DNA of 64,000 nucleotides, taken from NCBI RefSeq assembly GCF_900100655.1, contig NZ_FNCE01000010.1, forward strand, positions 1 through 64,000, in the 5' to 3' direction. The stretch comes from Limimonas halophila. GTDB taxonomy: Bacteria > Pseudomonadota > Alphaproteobacteria > Kiloniellales > Rhodovibrionaceae. Of the stretch, positions 35,167 to 43,799 are shown piece after piece (position 1 is the stretch's first letter; each line of letters opens with the position of its first letter). Both the position numbers and the translations under genes were made by a program. A model generated the notes under the pieces. That model searched no databases. It saw only the letters and a list, made by a program, of their open reading frames with translations, and was not told the origin of the DNA.

Positions 35167-35204
35167 CTCGCGACAACGGCGCGTCGGAAAAACAGCGAGT
35201 CGAT

Positions 35205-35354
35205 TTAAAGCCCGATCATCTTGAGCGCGACCACGGTCGCCGCGGTCAGGGTTAGCCAGATGACGGTGGCCGGCGGATTTTCCAGCACGTGCATGACGCG
35301 CGTTCGAACGTCCGGCCGGTTCACGCGGGGACCGCGGGCGTCCACTTGCTGCAT
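35205..35354 (-). CDS. Tail-anchored small membrane protein of unknown function
   Basis: The 49-aa protein starts at ATG 35354, with GGGGAGG about five bases upstream. A hydrophilic, Arg-rich N-terminal half ([17 protein letters not shown]) leads to a single C-terminal helix ([19 protein letters not shown]). It has its own terminator. The strong ribosome binding site makes it likely to be real. No family is recognised. An in-frame extension to 35651 lacks coding character. Confidence 0.6.
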   Translation of the reverse strand: MQQVDARGPRVNRPDVRTRVMHVLENPPATVIWLTLTAATVVALKMIGL

Positions 35355-35683
35355 GAGAGCCTCCCCAATCGACGATGATCCGAAATCGTCCGTCGGCTCC
35401 TTTTTGGTTTTGGCGCGAAAATACCACGGGGTAGCGTCCCGCCGAAATGGATTCGAATCTCCCCGTTCGGGGTACGCGCCGGGCAGGGTTTCTGGGCGGG
35501 CGCGGGTGGATGGCTCTTGCGTCGGCCCCCCTCGCGAGCGCATCTTACCCGTGCGACCCGCGCTCGCCGTGATCGCGCCACGCGTTGACTTCGGTTTCAC
35601 CTTCTCCGGGGCAGCCGCGAAAGGGGCCGGATGCGACGGGGCGGTCGCCATACGTTCGTGACTGACTCGGAGAAGAGACGACC
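35355..35683. other. 329-bp divergent region carrying the cold-shock gene leader
   Basis: No gene is seen. It holds a 10-bp palindrome GATTCGAATC at 35450-35459 and a tight hairpin CCCCG-TT-CGGGG at 35461-35472. Cold-shock genes often have long structured 5' leaders, and this region has room for one, but no convincing promoter was found. GGAGAAGAG before 35684 is the csp ribosome binding site. Confidence 0.5.
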
Positions 35684-35893
35684 ATGACGATGGGTACGGT
35701 GAAGTGGTTTAACACCACCAAGGGGTACGGCTTCATTGCTCCGGACGGCGGCGGCAAGGACGCGTTCGTCCACATCACGGCCGTGCAGCGCGCGGGATTG
35801 GAATCCCTCCAGGAAGGCCAGCGCATCGAGTATGAGTTGGTGGCCGGCCGCGACAATCGCCAGGCGGCGGACAATCTGCGCATCGTCGAGTAA
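35684..35893 (+). CDS. Cold-shock domain protein
   Basis: The 69-aa protein is one OB-fold domain with both RNA-binding motifs: RNP1 as KGYGFIAPD and RNP2 as DAFVHIT. It opens with the canonical GTVKWFN. It binds single-stranded RNA/DNA and melts RNA structure. It is monocistronic, with a long upstream leader and a strong terminator. CspA-type name not assigned because paralogues are likely elsewhere. Confidence 0.95.
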   Translation: MTMGTVKWFNTTKGYGFIAPDGGGKDAFVHITAVQRAGLESLQEGQRIEYELVAGRDNRQAADNLRIVE

Positions 35894-35925
35894 TTCGGCG
35901 CACGCTGCAGACACCGTGACGAAGG

Positions 35926-35958
35926 GGAGCGGCAGCCGGACGGCTGCCGCTCCTTTTT
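35926..35958 (+). terminator. Intrinsic terminator of the cold-shock gene
   Basis: A 12-bp perfect stem (GGAGCGGCAGCC at 35926-35937 and GGCTGCCGCTCC at 35942-35953) has a GGAC loop and is followed by five T residues. Confidence 0.95.
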
Positions 35959-36080
35959 ATGGTCCCTCATTTTTCGCCCGGGCCCATGCTTTTCACGCCG
36001 TGCCGCTGTTTCGATCCACCAGCCCGTGACACGTGCCGCCCGTCGCGCCACGTCATCCCTGGTACGCGATGGAGGACGGC

Positions 36081-36515
36081 ATGCGCGCGATGGGCTTGGC
36101 TGTGGCGGCGATGATGTTGGCGGCGCTGCCGGCGCAGGCGGGGATGGAGCGCTTCACCTGGGCGAATCGGCCGCTCGTGGTGCTGGCGCCGGATGCCGAT
36201 CATCCCGCGCTCGGCGAACAGCGCGCCATTGCCGAGGCGCACGCGGCCGGCTTCCGCGAACGCGACATGGTTGTCGTCACGCTGGCCGGCGACGGCCCTG
36301 TGCGCGTGGACGGTGAACCCGCCCGCGATGTCGACCCGGCCGCCCTCCGCGCCCGCTTCGGCGTCGCGCATGACGCTTTTCGGGCGCTTCTGGTGGGCAA
36401 GGACGGCACGGTCAAGCTCTCGCGCGGCGAGTCCATCGCCGCCGACACGCTCTTCCGCACGATCGACGCCATGCCCATGCGCCAGCGCGAGATGCGCGAG
36501 CAGGGCGACGGGTAG
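36081..36515 (+). CDS. Exported DUF4174-like protein
   Basis: The 144-aa protein has a signal peptide ending LPAQA, then a thioredoxin-like alpha/beta pattern without active Cys residues. Its features are MERFTWANRPLVVLAPDADH, a middle FRERDMVVVTLAGDG strand, LLVGKDGTVKLSRGE and a C-terminal helix MPMRQREM. This matches the DUF4174 family as I recall it. GGAGGA at 36071-36076 supports ATG 36081. Function unknown; periplasmic by its signal. Confidence 0.78.
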   Translation: MRAMGLAVAAMMLAALPAQAGMERFTWANRPLVVLAPDADHPALGEQRAIAEAHAAGFRERDMVVVTLAGDGPVRVDGEPARDVDPAALRARFGVAHDAFRALLVGKDGTVKLSRGESIAADTLFRTIDAMPMRQREMREQGDG

Positions 36516-36518
36516 CTG

Positions 36519-37148
36519 TCAGGATCCGCCATCGCGGGCGATGACGCTGTAGACGACGTCCTCGCCGGGGCGCACCTGGACCACGTGTTCGTGCGTGCGG
36601 CCACCGTTGGTGACGGCGACCTCGTACCAGCCCGCGTCCAGCAGCAGGCGCGGCCGCGCGGCCGCGGCCTCGGCGACCTGCTTGCCGGCCGCCTTGCCGC
36701 GCGCGTAGGTGCGCACTTTCCAGCCGAGCTCGCCGGCGATGGGCGGCTGGCCCGGCTGGGGACGCAGCTCTAGGCGCACGTGGCCGGCTCTTAGGTCGAT
36801 GCGCCACGTCGCCGGCCCGTCGCCGGCTTCGAGCGTCCGGTCGATGACCCGCCGGGCGCCCTGATAGCGCACGAGCAGGCGGTAGCGCCCCGGTTCCAGC
36901 GACAGCTTCGCGGGCAGGCGGTCGCGCGCCGCCACGTGTGGGCCCGCTGTCCCGTTCGTCATCGCCCAGACGCCCACCTTGGCGGCACCCTGGAGCGCCG
37001 CCGCGCCGTCGGCGGGCACGGCCTTGATCTCAACCGGCCGCGCATGGACGGCATGCGCGCCGGCCGTCAGCGCAAGGGCCGCAAGCCCCGCGCCTGTGCA
37101 GCTTTTCCAATCGGCCACGATCCCCCCACGGCCTGTGGCAGTGAACAC
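36519..37148 (-). CDS. Probable exported beta-rich protein of unknown function
   Basis: Up to 209 aa. A hydrophobic segment (GLAALALTAGAHAVHA) looks like a signal peptide. The rest alternates short beta strands (GRYRLLVRYQGARRVIDRTLEAG, split at residues 88-110, and GWYEVAVTNGGRTHEHVVQV), suggesting two repeated Ig-like or carboxypeptidase-regulatory-like sandwich units. The start is uncertain: GTG 37148 gives the longest product, and GTG 37118 follows GGGGGGA closely. No family is recognised. It ends three bases from the convergent DUF4174 gene. Confidence 0.6.
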   Translation of the reverse strand: MFTATGRGGIVADWKSCTGAGLAALALTAGAHAVHARPVEIKAVPADGAAALQGAAKVGVWAMTNGTAGPHVAARDRLPAKLSLEPGRYRLLVRYQGARRVIDRTLEAGDGPATWRIDLRAGHVRLELRPQPGQPPIAGELGWKVRTYARGKAAGKQVAEAAAARPRLLLDAGWYEVAVTNGGRTHEHVVQVRPGEDVVYSVIARDGGS

Positions 37149-37219
37149 AGGTCAAGGAGTCTCGCGGATCGCGGTTAATTCAGCGTTTACGGTGCCGTCG
37201 GGGCGAGGCCGCAGAGCGG

Positions 37220-37558
37220 TCAGATCTCGTCGGCGGCGCGGGCGGCCATGTCGCCGAATTCGCGCAGGAAGACGGAGCCGGAGACGGTGCGCTGAACCAG
37301 GACGCTGCGCTTGTCATTGTCGTCGCGCTTGCGCTTGACGAGGTCCAGGTCGCTCAGCCGGTCGATGGCGCGGGTGATCGCGGGCTTGGAGGCGCCGAGC
37401 GTCTGCGCCAGGCCGCGCACGGTGTGCGGCGGCTCCGCCAGGTAGACGTGCAGCAGGACCGCCATCTGCCGCGTCGTCAGGTCGGGCTGTTCGCGCGCGA
37501 TCCCGGCCAGCGTCACGGCGTGCCAGAGGTTGAGCGCTTGCTTGGGGTCCATCTCCAC
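37220..37558 (-). CDS. MarR-family winged-helix transcriptional regulator
   Basis: The 112-aa protein has a single winged helix (LTTRQMAVLLHVYLAEPPHT, VRGLAQTLGASKPAITRAID, then the wing VKRKRDDNDKRSVLV) and ends in a short dimerisation helix. It is shorter than typical MarR proteins. GTG 37558, with GAGG six bases upstream, is preferred to ATG 37552. A perfect 16-bp palindrome lies 48 bases upstream and could be its operator. Targets are unknown. Confidence 0.85.
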   Translation of the reverse strand: MEMDPKQALNLWHAVTLAGIAREQPDLTTRQMAVLLHVYLAEPPHTVRGLAQTLGASKPAITRAIDRLSDLDLVKRKRDDNDKRSVLVQRTVSGSVFLREFGDMAARAADEI

Positions 37559-37605
37559 GGCGCACCTCGTTCCAGGCCCGCAACGAACCTACCCGCAGCG
37601 GCCCG

Positions 37606-37621
37606 TCGGGGGAACCCCCGA
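37606..37621. promoter_or_regulatory. Perfect 16-bp palindrome between the aminopeptidase and MarR genes
   Basis: TCGGGGG-AA-CCCCCGA is fully symmetric (7-bp arms, 2-bp centre). It sits 48 bases upstream of the MarR start on the MarR coding strand and 14 bases beyond the aminopeptidase stop. No T-run follows on either strand, so it looks more like an operator than a terminator. Confidence 0.45.
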
Positions 37622-37635
37622 TCACCTGAATAAAG

Positions 37636-39018
<1,383 letters not shown>

Positions 39019-39171
39019 CGCGGAACCTCGCGTGCCGGGACTCGTTTCGACTGCCTTACGCGCAAAGCGGCGTGCTGTCAGCCCGAACGCGGATGCCGTT
39101 TGCCCGCGCCCAGATGCGCTCCACTTTTTCGGCTGGGGATCACAGTGTCACAGACTGTCCCATCCCCCTCT

Positions 39172-39229
39172 GGGTTTGCGCCTGCGGCCCAAACCCGTCT
39201 CCCCCTTCCCCAACTGGGGAAGGGGGAGA
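39172..39229. repeat. Double palindromic extragenic element (REP-like)
   Basis: Two adjacent inverted repeats lie between divergent genes. The first is GGGTTTG (39172-39178) with CAAACCC (39190-39196). The second is a perfect 15-bp arm pair, TCTCCCCCTTCCCCA (39198-39212) and TGGGGAAGGGGGAGA (39215-39229), around a 2-base centre. Paired palindromes in an intergenic gap are the form of REP/BIME-type elements. Only this copy is seen in the window. Confidence 0.8.
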
Positions 39230-39304
39230 TTATAGAGAGGGTTGGGGCCGCATACATCGATCAAGACAGCCACAGTTTCTAGGATGAGAGCGATCGCCGA
39301 TCCC

Positions 39305-40027
39305 ATGTCCGATGTTGCGGGTGCCGCGCGCGCGGACACTGCCCTGCTGCTGTGCGCCCACGGCACCAAGGGCGTGGCCGGCGCGGTGAGCACCCACGCC
39401 GAGGCGCTGGCGGCGCGCGGCATCTTTCACAGCGTGCAGGGCGGGGCGCTGTACGGCACGCCCAAGATCGATTGTGTGCTCTGCGGCCTGGACGCCCCGC
39501 GCGCGGTGCTCGTGCCCTTCATGATGGCTGCCGGCTACACCCTGGAGACGCTGCGCACCCGCTTGGCCGCGCACCCCTGGGGCGAGCGCGTCCACCTCGC
39601 CGATCCGGTCGGGGTGCGCGCGGAGATCCCGGAGATGGTCGCGGAGATGGGCGAGGCCGCGGCGGCCGGGCGGGGCTGGGCGCCCGGCGAGGTGGCGCTG
39701 CTGGTCGTCGGCCACGGCACGCGCAAGCATTCGGCCTCGGGCGCGACCGCGCGGGCGTCTGCCGCCGAGATCGCGGACAGCGGCCGCTTTGCCGAGGTCG
39801 GCACGGCGTTCCTGGACGAGCCGCCCGAAATCGGCGAGGCCGTGGCCGCCTTCCGCGCGCCCGCATGCGTGGCCGTCGGCTTCTTCACCGATGCCGGCAA
39901 CCACGGGCGCGAGGACGTGCCCGAGCTGCTGGCGGAAACGGGCGTGCCGCACGTCTACGCCGGGCCGCTGGGCCCCGACCCGCGCATGGCCGAGCTGATC
40001 CTCAAGCAGGGGCTGGCGGCGGCATGA
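39305..40027 (+). CDS. CbiX/SirB-like chelatase family protein
   Basis: About 240 aa. It has two halves with the CbiX His motif: LLLCAHGTKG near the N-terminus and LLVVGHGTRKHSAS in the middle, plus a second-half segment VAVGFFTDAGNHGREDVPELL. CbiX proteins insert Co2+ or Fe2+ into sirohydrochlorin or act on related tetrapyrroles. The start is unclear: ATG 39305 and ATG 39284 both lack a good ribosome binding site. It overlaps the DUF4202 gene by four bases. A role in sirohaem or cobalamin metabolism is likely but the substrate is not proven. Confidence 0.75.
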   Translation: MSDVAGAARADTALLLCAHGTKGVAGAVSTHAEALAARGIFHSVQGGALYGTPKIDCVLCGLDAPRAVLVPFMMAAGYTLETLRTRLAAHPWGERVHLADPVGVRAEIPEMVAEMGEAAAAGRGWAPGEVALLVVGHGTRKHSASGATARASAAEIADSGRFAEVGTAFLDEPPEIGEAVAAFRAPACVAVGFFTDAGNHGREDVPELLAETGVPHVYAGPLGPDPRMAELILKQGLAAA

Positions 40028-40608
40028 CCGGGGACGTGAACACCGCCATCGCGGCGTTGGATGCCGCCAACGCCGAGGACCCACGCACGGTCACCGTGGA
40101 CGGCGAGTCCTGGCCGGCGGAGCTGCTCTATGCCCGGCGTATGCGCGCCTGGCTGGACCGCCTGTACCCGGACGCTTCGGACGCGTTGCGGCTGGCGGCC
40201 TCGGCCCAGCACGTGCGGCGCTGGGAGATCCCGCGCGGCGACTATCCCGAGGGGCGCGACGGCTACCTGCGCTGGCGCACGCACCTGAAGCGCCACCACG
40301 CGAAGGTTGCCGCGGCCATCCTGGCGGATGCGGAATGCGATGACGCGACGATCCGCCGGGTGCAAACGCTCGTGCGCAAGCAGGGTATCAAGACCGATCC
40401 GGAAACCCAGGCGCTGGAGGACGTGATCGGCGTCGTCTTCCTCGACAGCTATGCCGCCGATTTCGTGGAGAAGCACGACGAGGCGAAGGTCGTGCGCATC
40501 CTCGCCAAGACCTGGGCGAAGATGTCCGAAACCGGGCGCGAGGCGGCGCTGACCTTGGACCTGCCGCCGCGCGTGCGGACGCTGGTGGAGCGGGCCGTGA
40601 GCGGATAG
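40024..40608 (+). CDS. DUF4202 domain protein
   Basis: The 194-aa cytosolic protein matches DUF4202 as I recall it, with the conserved block AQHVRRWEIPRGDYP, then GYLRWRTHLKRHHA, and a C-terminal VVFLDSYAADFVEKHD and WAKMSETGREAAL. The His/Arg-rich core suggests an HD-like or metal-binding helical fold. It is translationally coupled (ATGA) to the CbiX-like gene, a pairing that suggests a shared pathway, perhaps sulfite/nitrite reduction or tetrapyrrole handling. No activity is established. Confidence 0.8.
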   Translation: MTGDVNTAIAALDAANAEDPRTVTVDGESWPAELLYARRMRAWLDRLYPDASDALRLAASAQHVRRWEIPRGDYPEGRDGYLRWRTHLKRHHAKVAAAILADAECDDATIRRVQTLVRKQGIKTDPETQALEDVIGVVFLDSYAADFVEKHDEAKVVRILAKTWAKMSETGREAALTLDLPPRVRTLVERAVSG

Positions 40609-40676
40609 CGGCGAGGTGAACGGCCGTGGGTGGCCTCGACGGCTGCTGGTCGCGGTGATTGAACGAGCTTGACGGA

Positions 40677-41783
40677 CTACCGCAGCCGCCAAGCCGGAAA
40701 AATCATCATCAGGGACGTGCCGACGTTTTTCGTGCTTTCAATGTGTAGCTGCCCACCGAGGCTCTCCACCATCGCTTTGACCAGTGAAAGGCCGAGACCG
40801 ATTCCCTCCGATGTCGAAATCCTGTCCGTGTCCGCCTGATTGAAGGCATCCGTAACGCGGGGCAGGTCTTTTTCGTCGATGCCGCTGCCTGTGTCGGCAA
40901 CCGTTAACGCCACATCGTTCGCAGCCGTCCGTTCCACGGAAATTTTCACGCGTCCGCCAGCGGGCGTGAATTTGACGGCATTGGCAAGGGCGTTGACGAG
41001 GCTTTGCCGGATCAGTTTCGGGTCGGCCAAAAGATGCCAGGCCGGAGACACATCGGCTTCCAGCTCAACCCCTTTGGTTTGGGCTGACGGTTCGTTCATC
41101 ATGCAGCATTCAGTAACGATTTGGCGCAAATTGATATTTTCTTCATGAATATCGTACTGCCCCATTTGGAGGCTGCTCATTGTCAATATGTCGTTGACAA
41201 GTTCCAGAAGATGTTTCGCGGAGTCTTTGACGTTACGAGCTGCATCGATGTAGTTTTCATTGCCGATATTTCCGTATATGTCGTTCTCGATCATCGACGA
41301 AAATCCGACGATGGCGTTGAGCGGCGTCCGGAGTTCGTGGTTGATGCTCGTAATCAAGTGATCCTTGGCCTTGTTCGCTTCCTCTGCGGCCCGCCGCGCG
41401 GCAACGAGCTCTTGCTGGCGCTGTTTTCGCTCCGTGATGTCCCGCACCACGGCGGTAAGATAATGCGTGTTTTCGTGCTCGGTTTTGAAAAAGGACGCCT
41501 CGGCGGGAAATTCCGCCCCCTTCGCGCGCAAGCCGACGATCTCGCCCCGTTGTCCCATGAAGCGGCCAGCCTCGTCGGCCCTCAGGAAGCGCTCGACATG
41601 GTCCCGGTGCGCCGTCCGATAGCGAGGCGGAATCAGGATCTCCAGCGGTTGGCCGAGGAGATTGGCGGGACTGTACCCGAAGATGTCGCCGGCCCCGGCG
41701 TTTGCAAACACAATGGTTTGGTCGGCATCGACCGAGATCACGCCGTCCGGGAGATAGGCGGGCAATTCATCCGTGATCGTCAT
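40677..41783 (-). CDS. PAS-domain hybrid-type sensor histidine kinase (soluble)
   Basis: The 368-aa protein has no membrane segment. A PAS domain spans residues 1-118 (LPDGVISVDADQTIVFANAG, then ILIPPRYRTAHRDHVERF) and ends in a PAC motif (VVRDITERK). A short coiled coil leads to the H box with His149 in SINHELRTPLNA, and a HATPase_c domain with N box and G boxes (VADTGSGIDEKDL, EGIGLGLSLVKAM). No receiver domain is attached. It probably phosphorylates a regulator encoded elsewhere. A consensus-like promoter lies 220 bases upstream. Base composition around it is less GC-rich than in the rest of the window. Confidence 0.9.
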   Translation of the reverse strand: MTITDELPAYLPDGVISVDADQTIVFANAGAGDIFGYSPANLLGQPLEILIPPRYRTAHRDHVERFLRADEAGRFMGQRGEIVGLRAKGAEFPAEASFFKTEHENTHYLTAVVRDITERKQRQQELVAARRAAEEANKAKDHLITSINHELRTPLNAIVGFSSMIENDIYGNIGNENYIDAARNVKDSAKHLLELVNDILTMSSLQMGQYDIHEENINLRQIVTECCMMNEPSAQTKGVELEADVSPAWHLLADPKLIRQSLVNALANAVKFTPAGGRVKISVERTAANDVALTVADTGSGIDEKDLPRVTDAFNQADTDRISTSEGIGLGLSLVKAMVESLGGQLHIESTKNVGTSLMMIFPAWRLR

Positions 41784-42121
41784 ACCTCGTTCCCGATTGC
41801 ATGGCGCGAAGCGACTGGACAAGGCACTGTCCGCCCGCCCGACGACATCCCGGGCATTGCGACTGCACGATTTCGGCCACGTCGGGTGCAAGTCGCCCCA
41901 GCTCCGGACACGAGCGGACGCGGCTCGCTTGCCTGCCTTCCTGGTCCGTCATGAACGCCTCGTCTGCGCGGCGGAATGACAAGGATGTTTCACCAGTAAA
42001 AACCATATATTTTTTATGGATTTTGTCAACCAGTTTCGTCTGCGCTGTCCATTCAGCCCGCTGCGCAGCCGCAACAAAATGATGGTTTCTTGTGCAAAAG
42101 AATGTGCGCGAGGGGGCGGCG
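41784..42121. other. 338-bp intergenic region with an AT-rich patch
   Basis: No gene is supported; the short plus-strand frames here are shadows. The stretch near 41985-42030 is strikingly AT-rich for this genome and holds the promoter annotated at 42002-42029 and an inverted repeat CCATA/TATGG (42003-42019). Confidence 0.6.
42002..42029 (-). promoter_or_regulatory. Promoter-like sequence for the PAS kinase gene
   Basis: On the minus strand TTGACA (42029-42024), a 16-base spacer and TATGGT (42007-42002) resemble a sigma-70 promoter; TATATG overlaps with shorter spacing. The AT-rich context supports it. Transcripts would have a leader of about 210 bases. Confidence 0.55.
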
Positions 42122-43489
42122 TCACACGGCCTGCACGTCGCGCAGGAAACGCTCGACCTTATCTTCCAGGCCTTGGCCGCGGTCGCTGATGGCGCTGGCG
42201 GCCTCCAGCACATGCTCGGCCTTGGCCCGGGTGTTCTCGACCGCCTGCGCGGCGTCCTGGATGCCCTGGGATACCCGTTCGGTGCCGTCCGAGGCCTGGG
42301 CCACGTTGCGGGCGATTTCCTGGGTCGAAGTCGTTTGCTGCTCCATCGCGCTTGCGATGCTCGACGCCGCCTCGTCGATGTCGCGGACACTGGCGGAGAT
42401 GCGTTCGATCGCGGACACGGCCTCGCGCGTTTCGTTCTGCACCTTGGTGATGCGGGCGGCGATGTCTTCGGTGGCCTTCTGCGTCTGGTTGGCGAGCGAT
42501 TTGACTTCGTCCGCGACGACGGCGAAGCCTTTGCCGGCTTCCCCGGCGCGTGCCGCCTCGATGGTCGCGTTCAGGGCGAGCAGGTTGGTCTTTTCCGCGA
42601 TGTCCTGGATCTGCTGGATGACGTCGCCGATCTGCCCGGCCGCGTGTTCCAGGGCCTGGACGCGCTCGTTGGCGCTTTCCGCTTCCCCCCGTGCGGTGCG
42701 GGCGGTGCTGGACGCCTGATTGACTTGCTGCGAAACCTCTTCGATGGACTGGTTCAGTTGCTGCGCGGCGGAGGCGACGGTCTGGACGTTGCTGTTGGCA
42801 TCCGAGACGGCGGAAACGGCGTCCTGCGTCTGCTCGCCCGTCTCGCGCGCCATGCGCCGCATTTCGGTCGCGGTGTCCTGCAGTTGCTGGGTCGCATCCC
42901 GGATGCTCGCGAGCGCGTCCTTGGCGGTGGTGTCGAATTCCTCGATCATCTCGCCGCGCCGCCGGTTGCGCTGCTCGCGCTGTTCCAGCGCCATGTCGTT
43001 GTAGACCTCCAGGGCCATGTCCATGTCCAGGAACACGGCCTTGTTGATGGTCTGGATCACCGACGACAGCTTGGCCGGGCGGAACTTGTAGATATTGATC
43101 GCCCGGTCCACGAGTTCGTTCAGGATCGTGCAGTAGCCGCCCATGTACCAGGTCTGGGCAAGACCGATCTTGTAGTGCTGTTCGCCCACGCGGCGGGCAC
43201 ATTCGCGGTATTCGCCGTCGAACGTGCCGCTGAAGAGCAGATGCCAGTGGTGCTTCTGCGCCTCGCGCACACGGCGGATGTCGCCGTCGCCGCCGAACAT
43301 CGCGGCGAGTTCGGGATAGTCGGTGATGTGCCGGTAGAAGCGGTCGAGGATGTCGTCGAGGTGGCGGTCCACCACCTCGCCGCGGACCGTGCGCACGGTG
43401 TCCGCCTCGCGCTCACCGAAGCCGAAATAGGCCTTTTTGACGTCGACGTCCTTGTGACGGTTTTCCGTCGTCTGGGCTTCAACCGTCAT
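42122..43489 (-). CDS. Globin-coupled methyl-accepting chemotaxis protein (HemAT-like)
   Basis: The 455-aa soluble receptor has a globin sensor domain at residues 15-175. The proximal haem ligand is His105 in [16 protein letters not shown], with an upstream Phe/His-rich region. A long MCP coiled coil follows, with the signalling tip [19 protein letters not shown]. HemAT-type receptors bind O2 on haem and drive aerotaxis through CheA/CheW. GGGAGAA upstream supports ATG 43489. The C-terminal RFLRDVQAV resembles the tail of the next receptor (DFLKKVNAV), suggesting shared ancestry or adaptation-enzyme binding. No che genes lie nearby. Confidence 0.93.
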   Translation of the reverse strand: MTVEAQTTENRHKDVDVKKAYFGFGEREADTVRTVRGEVVDRHLDDILDRFYRHITDYPELAAMFGGDGDIRRVREAQKHHWHLLFSGTFDGEYRECARRVGEQHYKIGLAQTWYMGGYCTILNELVDRAINIYKFRPAKLSSVIQTINKAVFLDMDMALEVYNDMALEQREQRNRRRGEMIEEFDTTAKDALASIRDATQQLQDTATEMRRMARETGEQTQDAVSAVSDANSNVQTVASAAQQLNQSIEEVSQQVNQASSTARTARGEAESANERVQALEHAAGQIGDVIQQIQDIAEKTNLLALNATIEAARAGEAGKGFAVVADEVKSLANQTQKATEDIAARITKVQNETREAVSAIERISASVRDIDEAASSIASAMEQQTTSTQEIARNVAQASDGTERVSQGIQDAAQAVENTRAKAEHVLEAASAISDRGQGLEDKVERFLRDVQAV

Positions 43490-43596
43490 GCCGGATTTCT
43501 CCCGCTTGGCGCCATTCGCGTTGGAATGGCCGTATCTTTATTGGGGTTATGATTCCATAAGGGGGTGTGTACCCAAAACAAAGAATCTCCACTGAT

Positions 43597-43614
43597 CACT
43601 AACCTGGGTTAGTG
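43597..43614. promoter_or_regulatory. Perfect 18-bp palindrome upstream of the globin receptor gene
   Basis: CACTAACC-TG-GGTTAGTG has 8-bp arms and a 2-bp centre. It lies 108 bases upstream of the globin-receptor start codon, a normal position for an operator. No factor is assigned. Confidence 0.5.
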
Positions 43615-43751
43615 CATATGTGGACGCTTTCATTCCGTGAGCAGGGGGAACTAAACTCGTAATGGTTCGTTGCGTATCTATTGTATTCCAAAGATTTGAG
43701 GATTGGCGTCGTTTTTCCAAATCGGCAGCTCACAGGTCTGCTCGATGACTG

Positions 43752-43787
43752 CCGAACCGGACGCGGACGGCGCCGCGTCCGGTTCGG
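43752..43787 (-). terminator. Terminator-like hairpin after the second chemoreceptor gene
   Basis: A 15-bp perfect stem (CCGAACCGGACGCGG at 43752-43766 and CCGCGTCCGGTTCGG at 43773-43787) with a 6-base loop lies 12 bases past the minus-strand stop. No T-run follows, so it may be a processing or stabilising structure instead. Confidence 0.5.
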
Positions 43788-43799
43788 GGTGAGCGGCGA

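Larger units (their letters stand above)
43490..43799. other. 310-bp intergenic region between two chemoreceptor genes
   Basis: No gene is supported. It holds the palindrome annotated at 43597-43614, a smaller one GGGT-GTGT-ACCC at 43563-43574, and a terminator-like hairpin at 43752-43787. Local base composition is clearly lower in GC than the coding DNA on either side. Confidence 0.6.

Noticed and set aside
32692-35427. Open reading frame of 911 codons on the minus strand
   Set aside because: Only its last 146 codons are a real gene (glyoxalase I); the rest is antisense to the antiporter and rich in Gln/His/Arg repeats.
35441-35475. tRNA-like T-arm (ATTCGAATC) upstream of the cold-shock gene
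   Set aside because: The bases form a palindrome with no acceptor or anticodon stems nearby.
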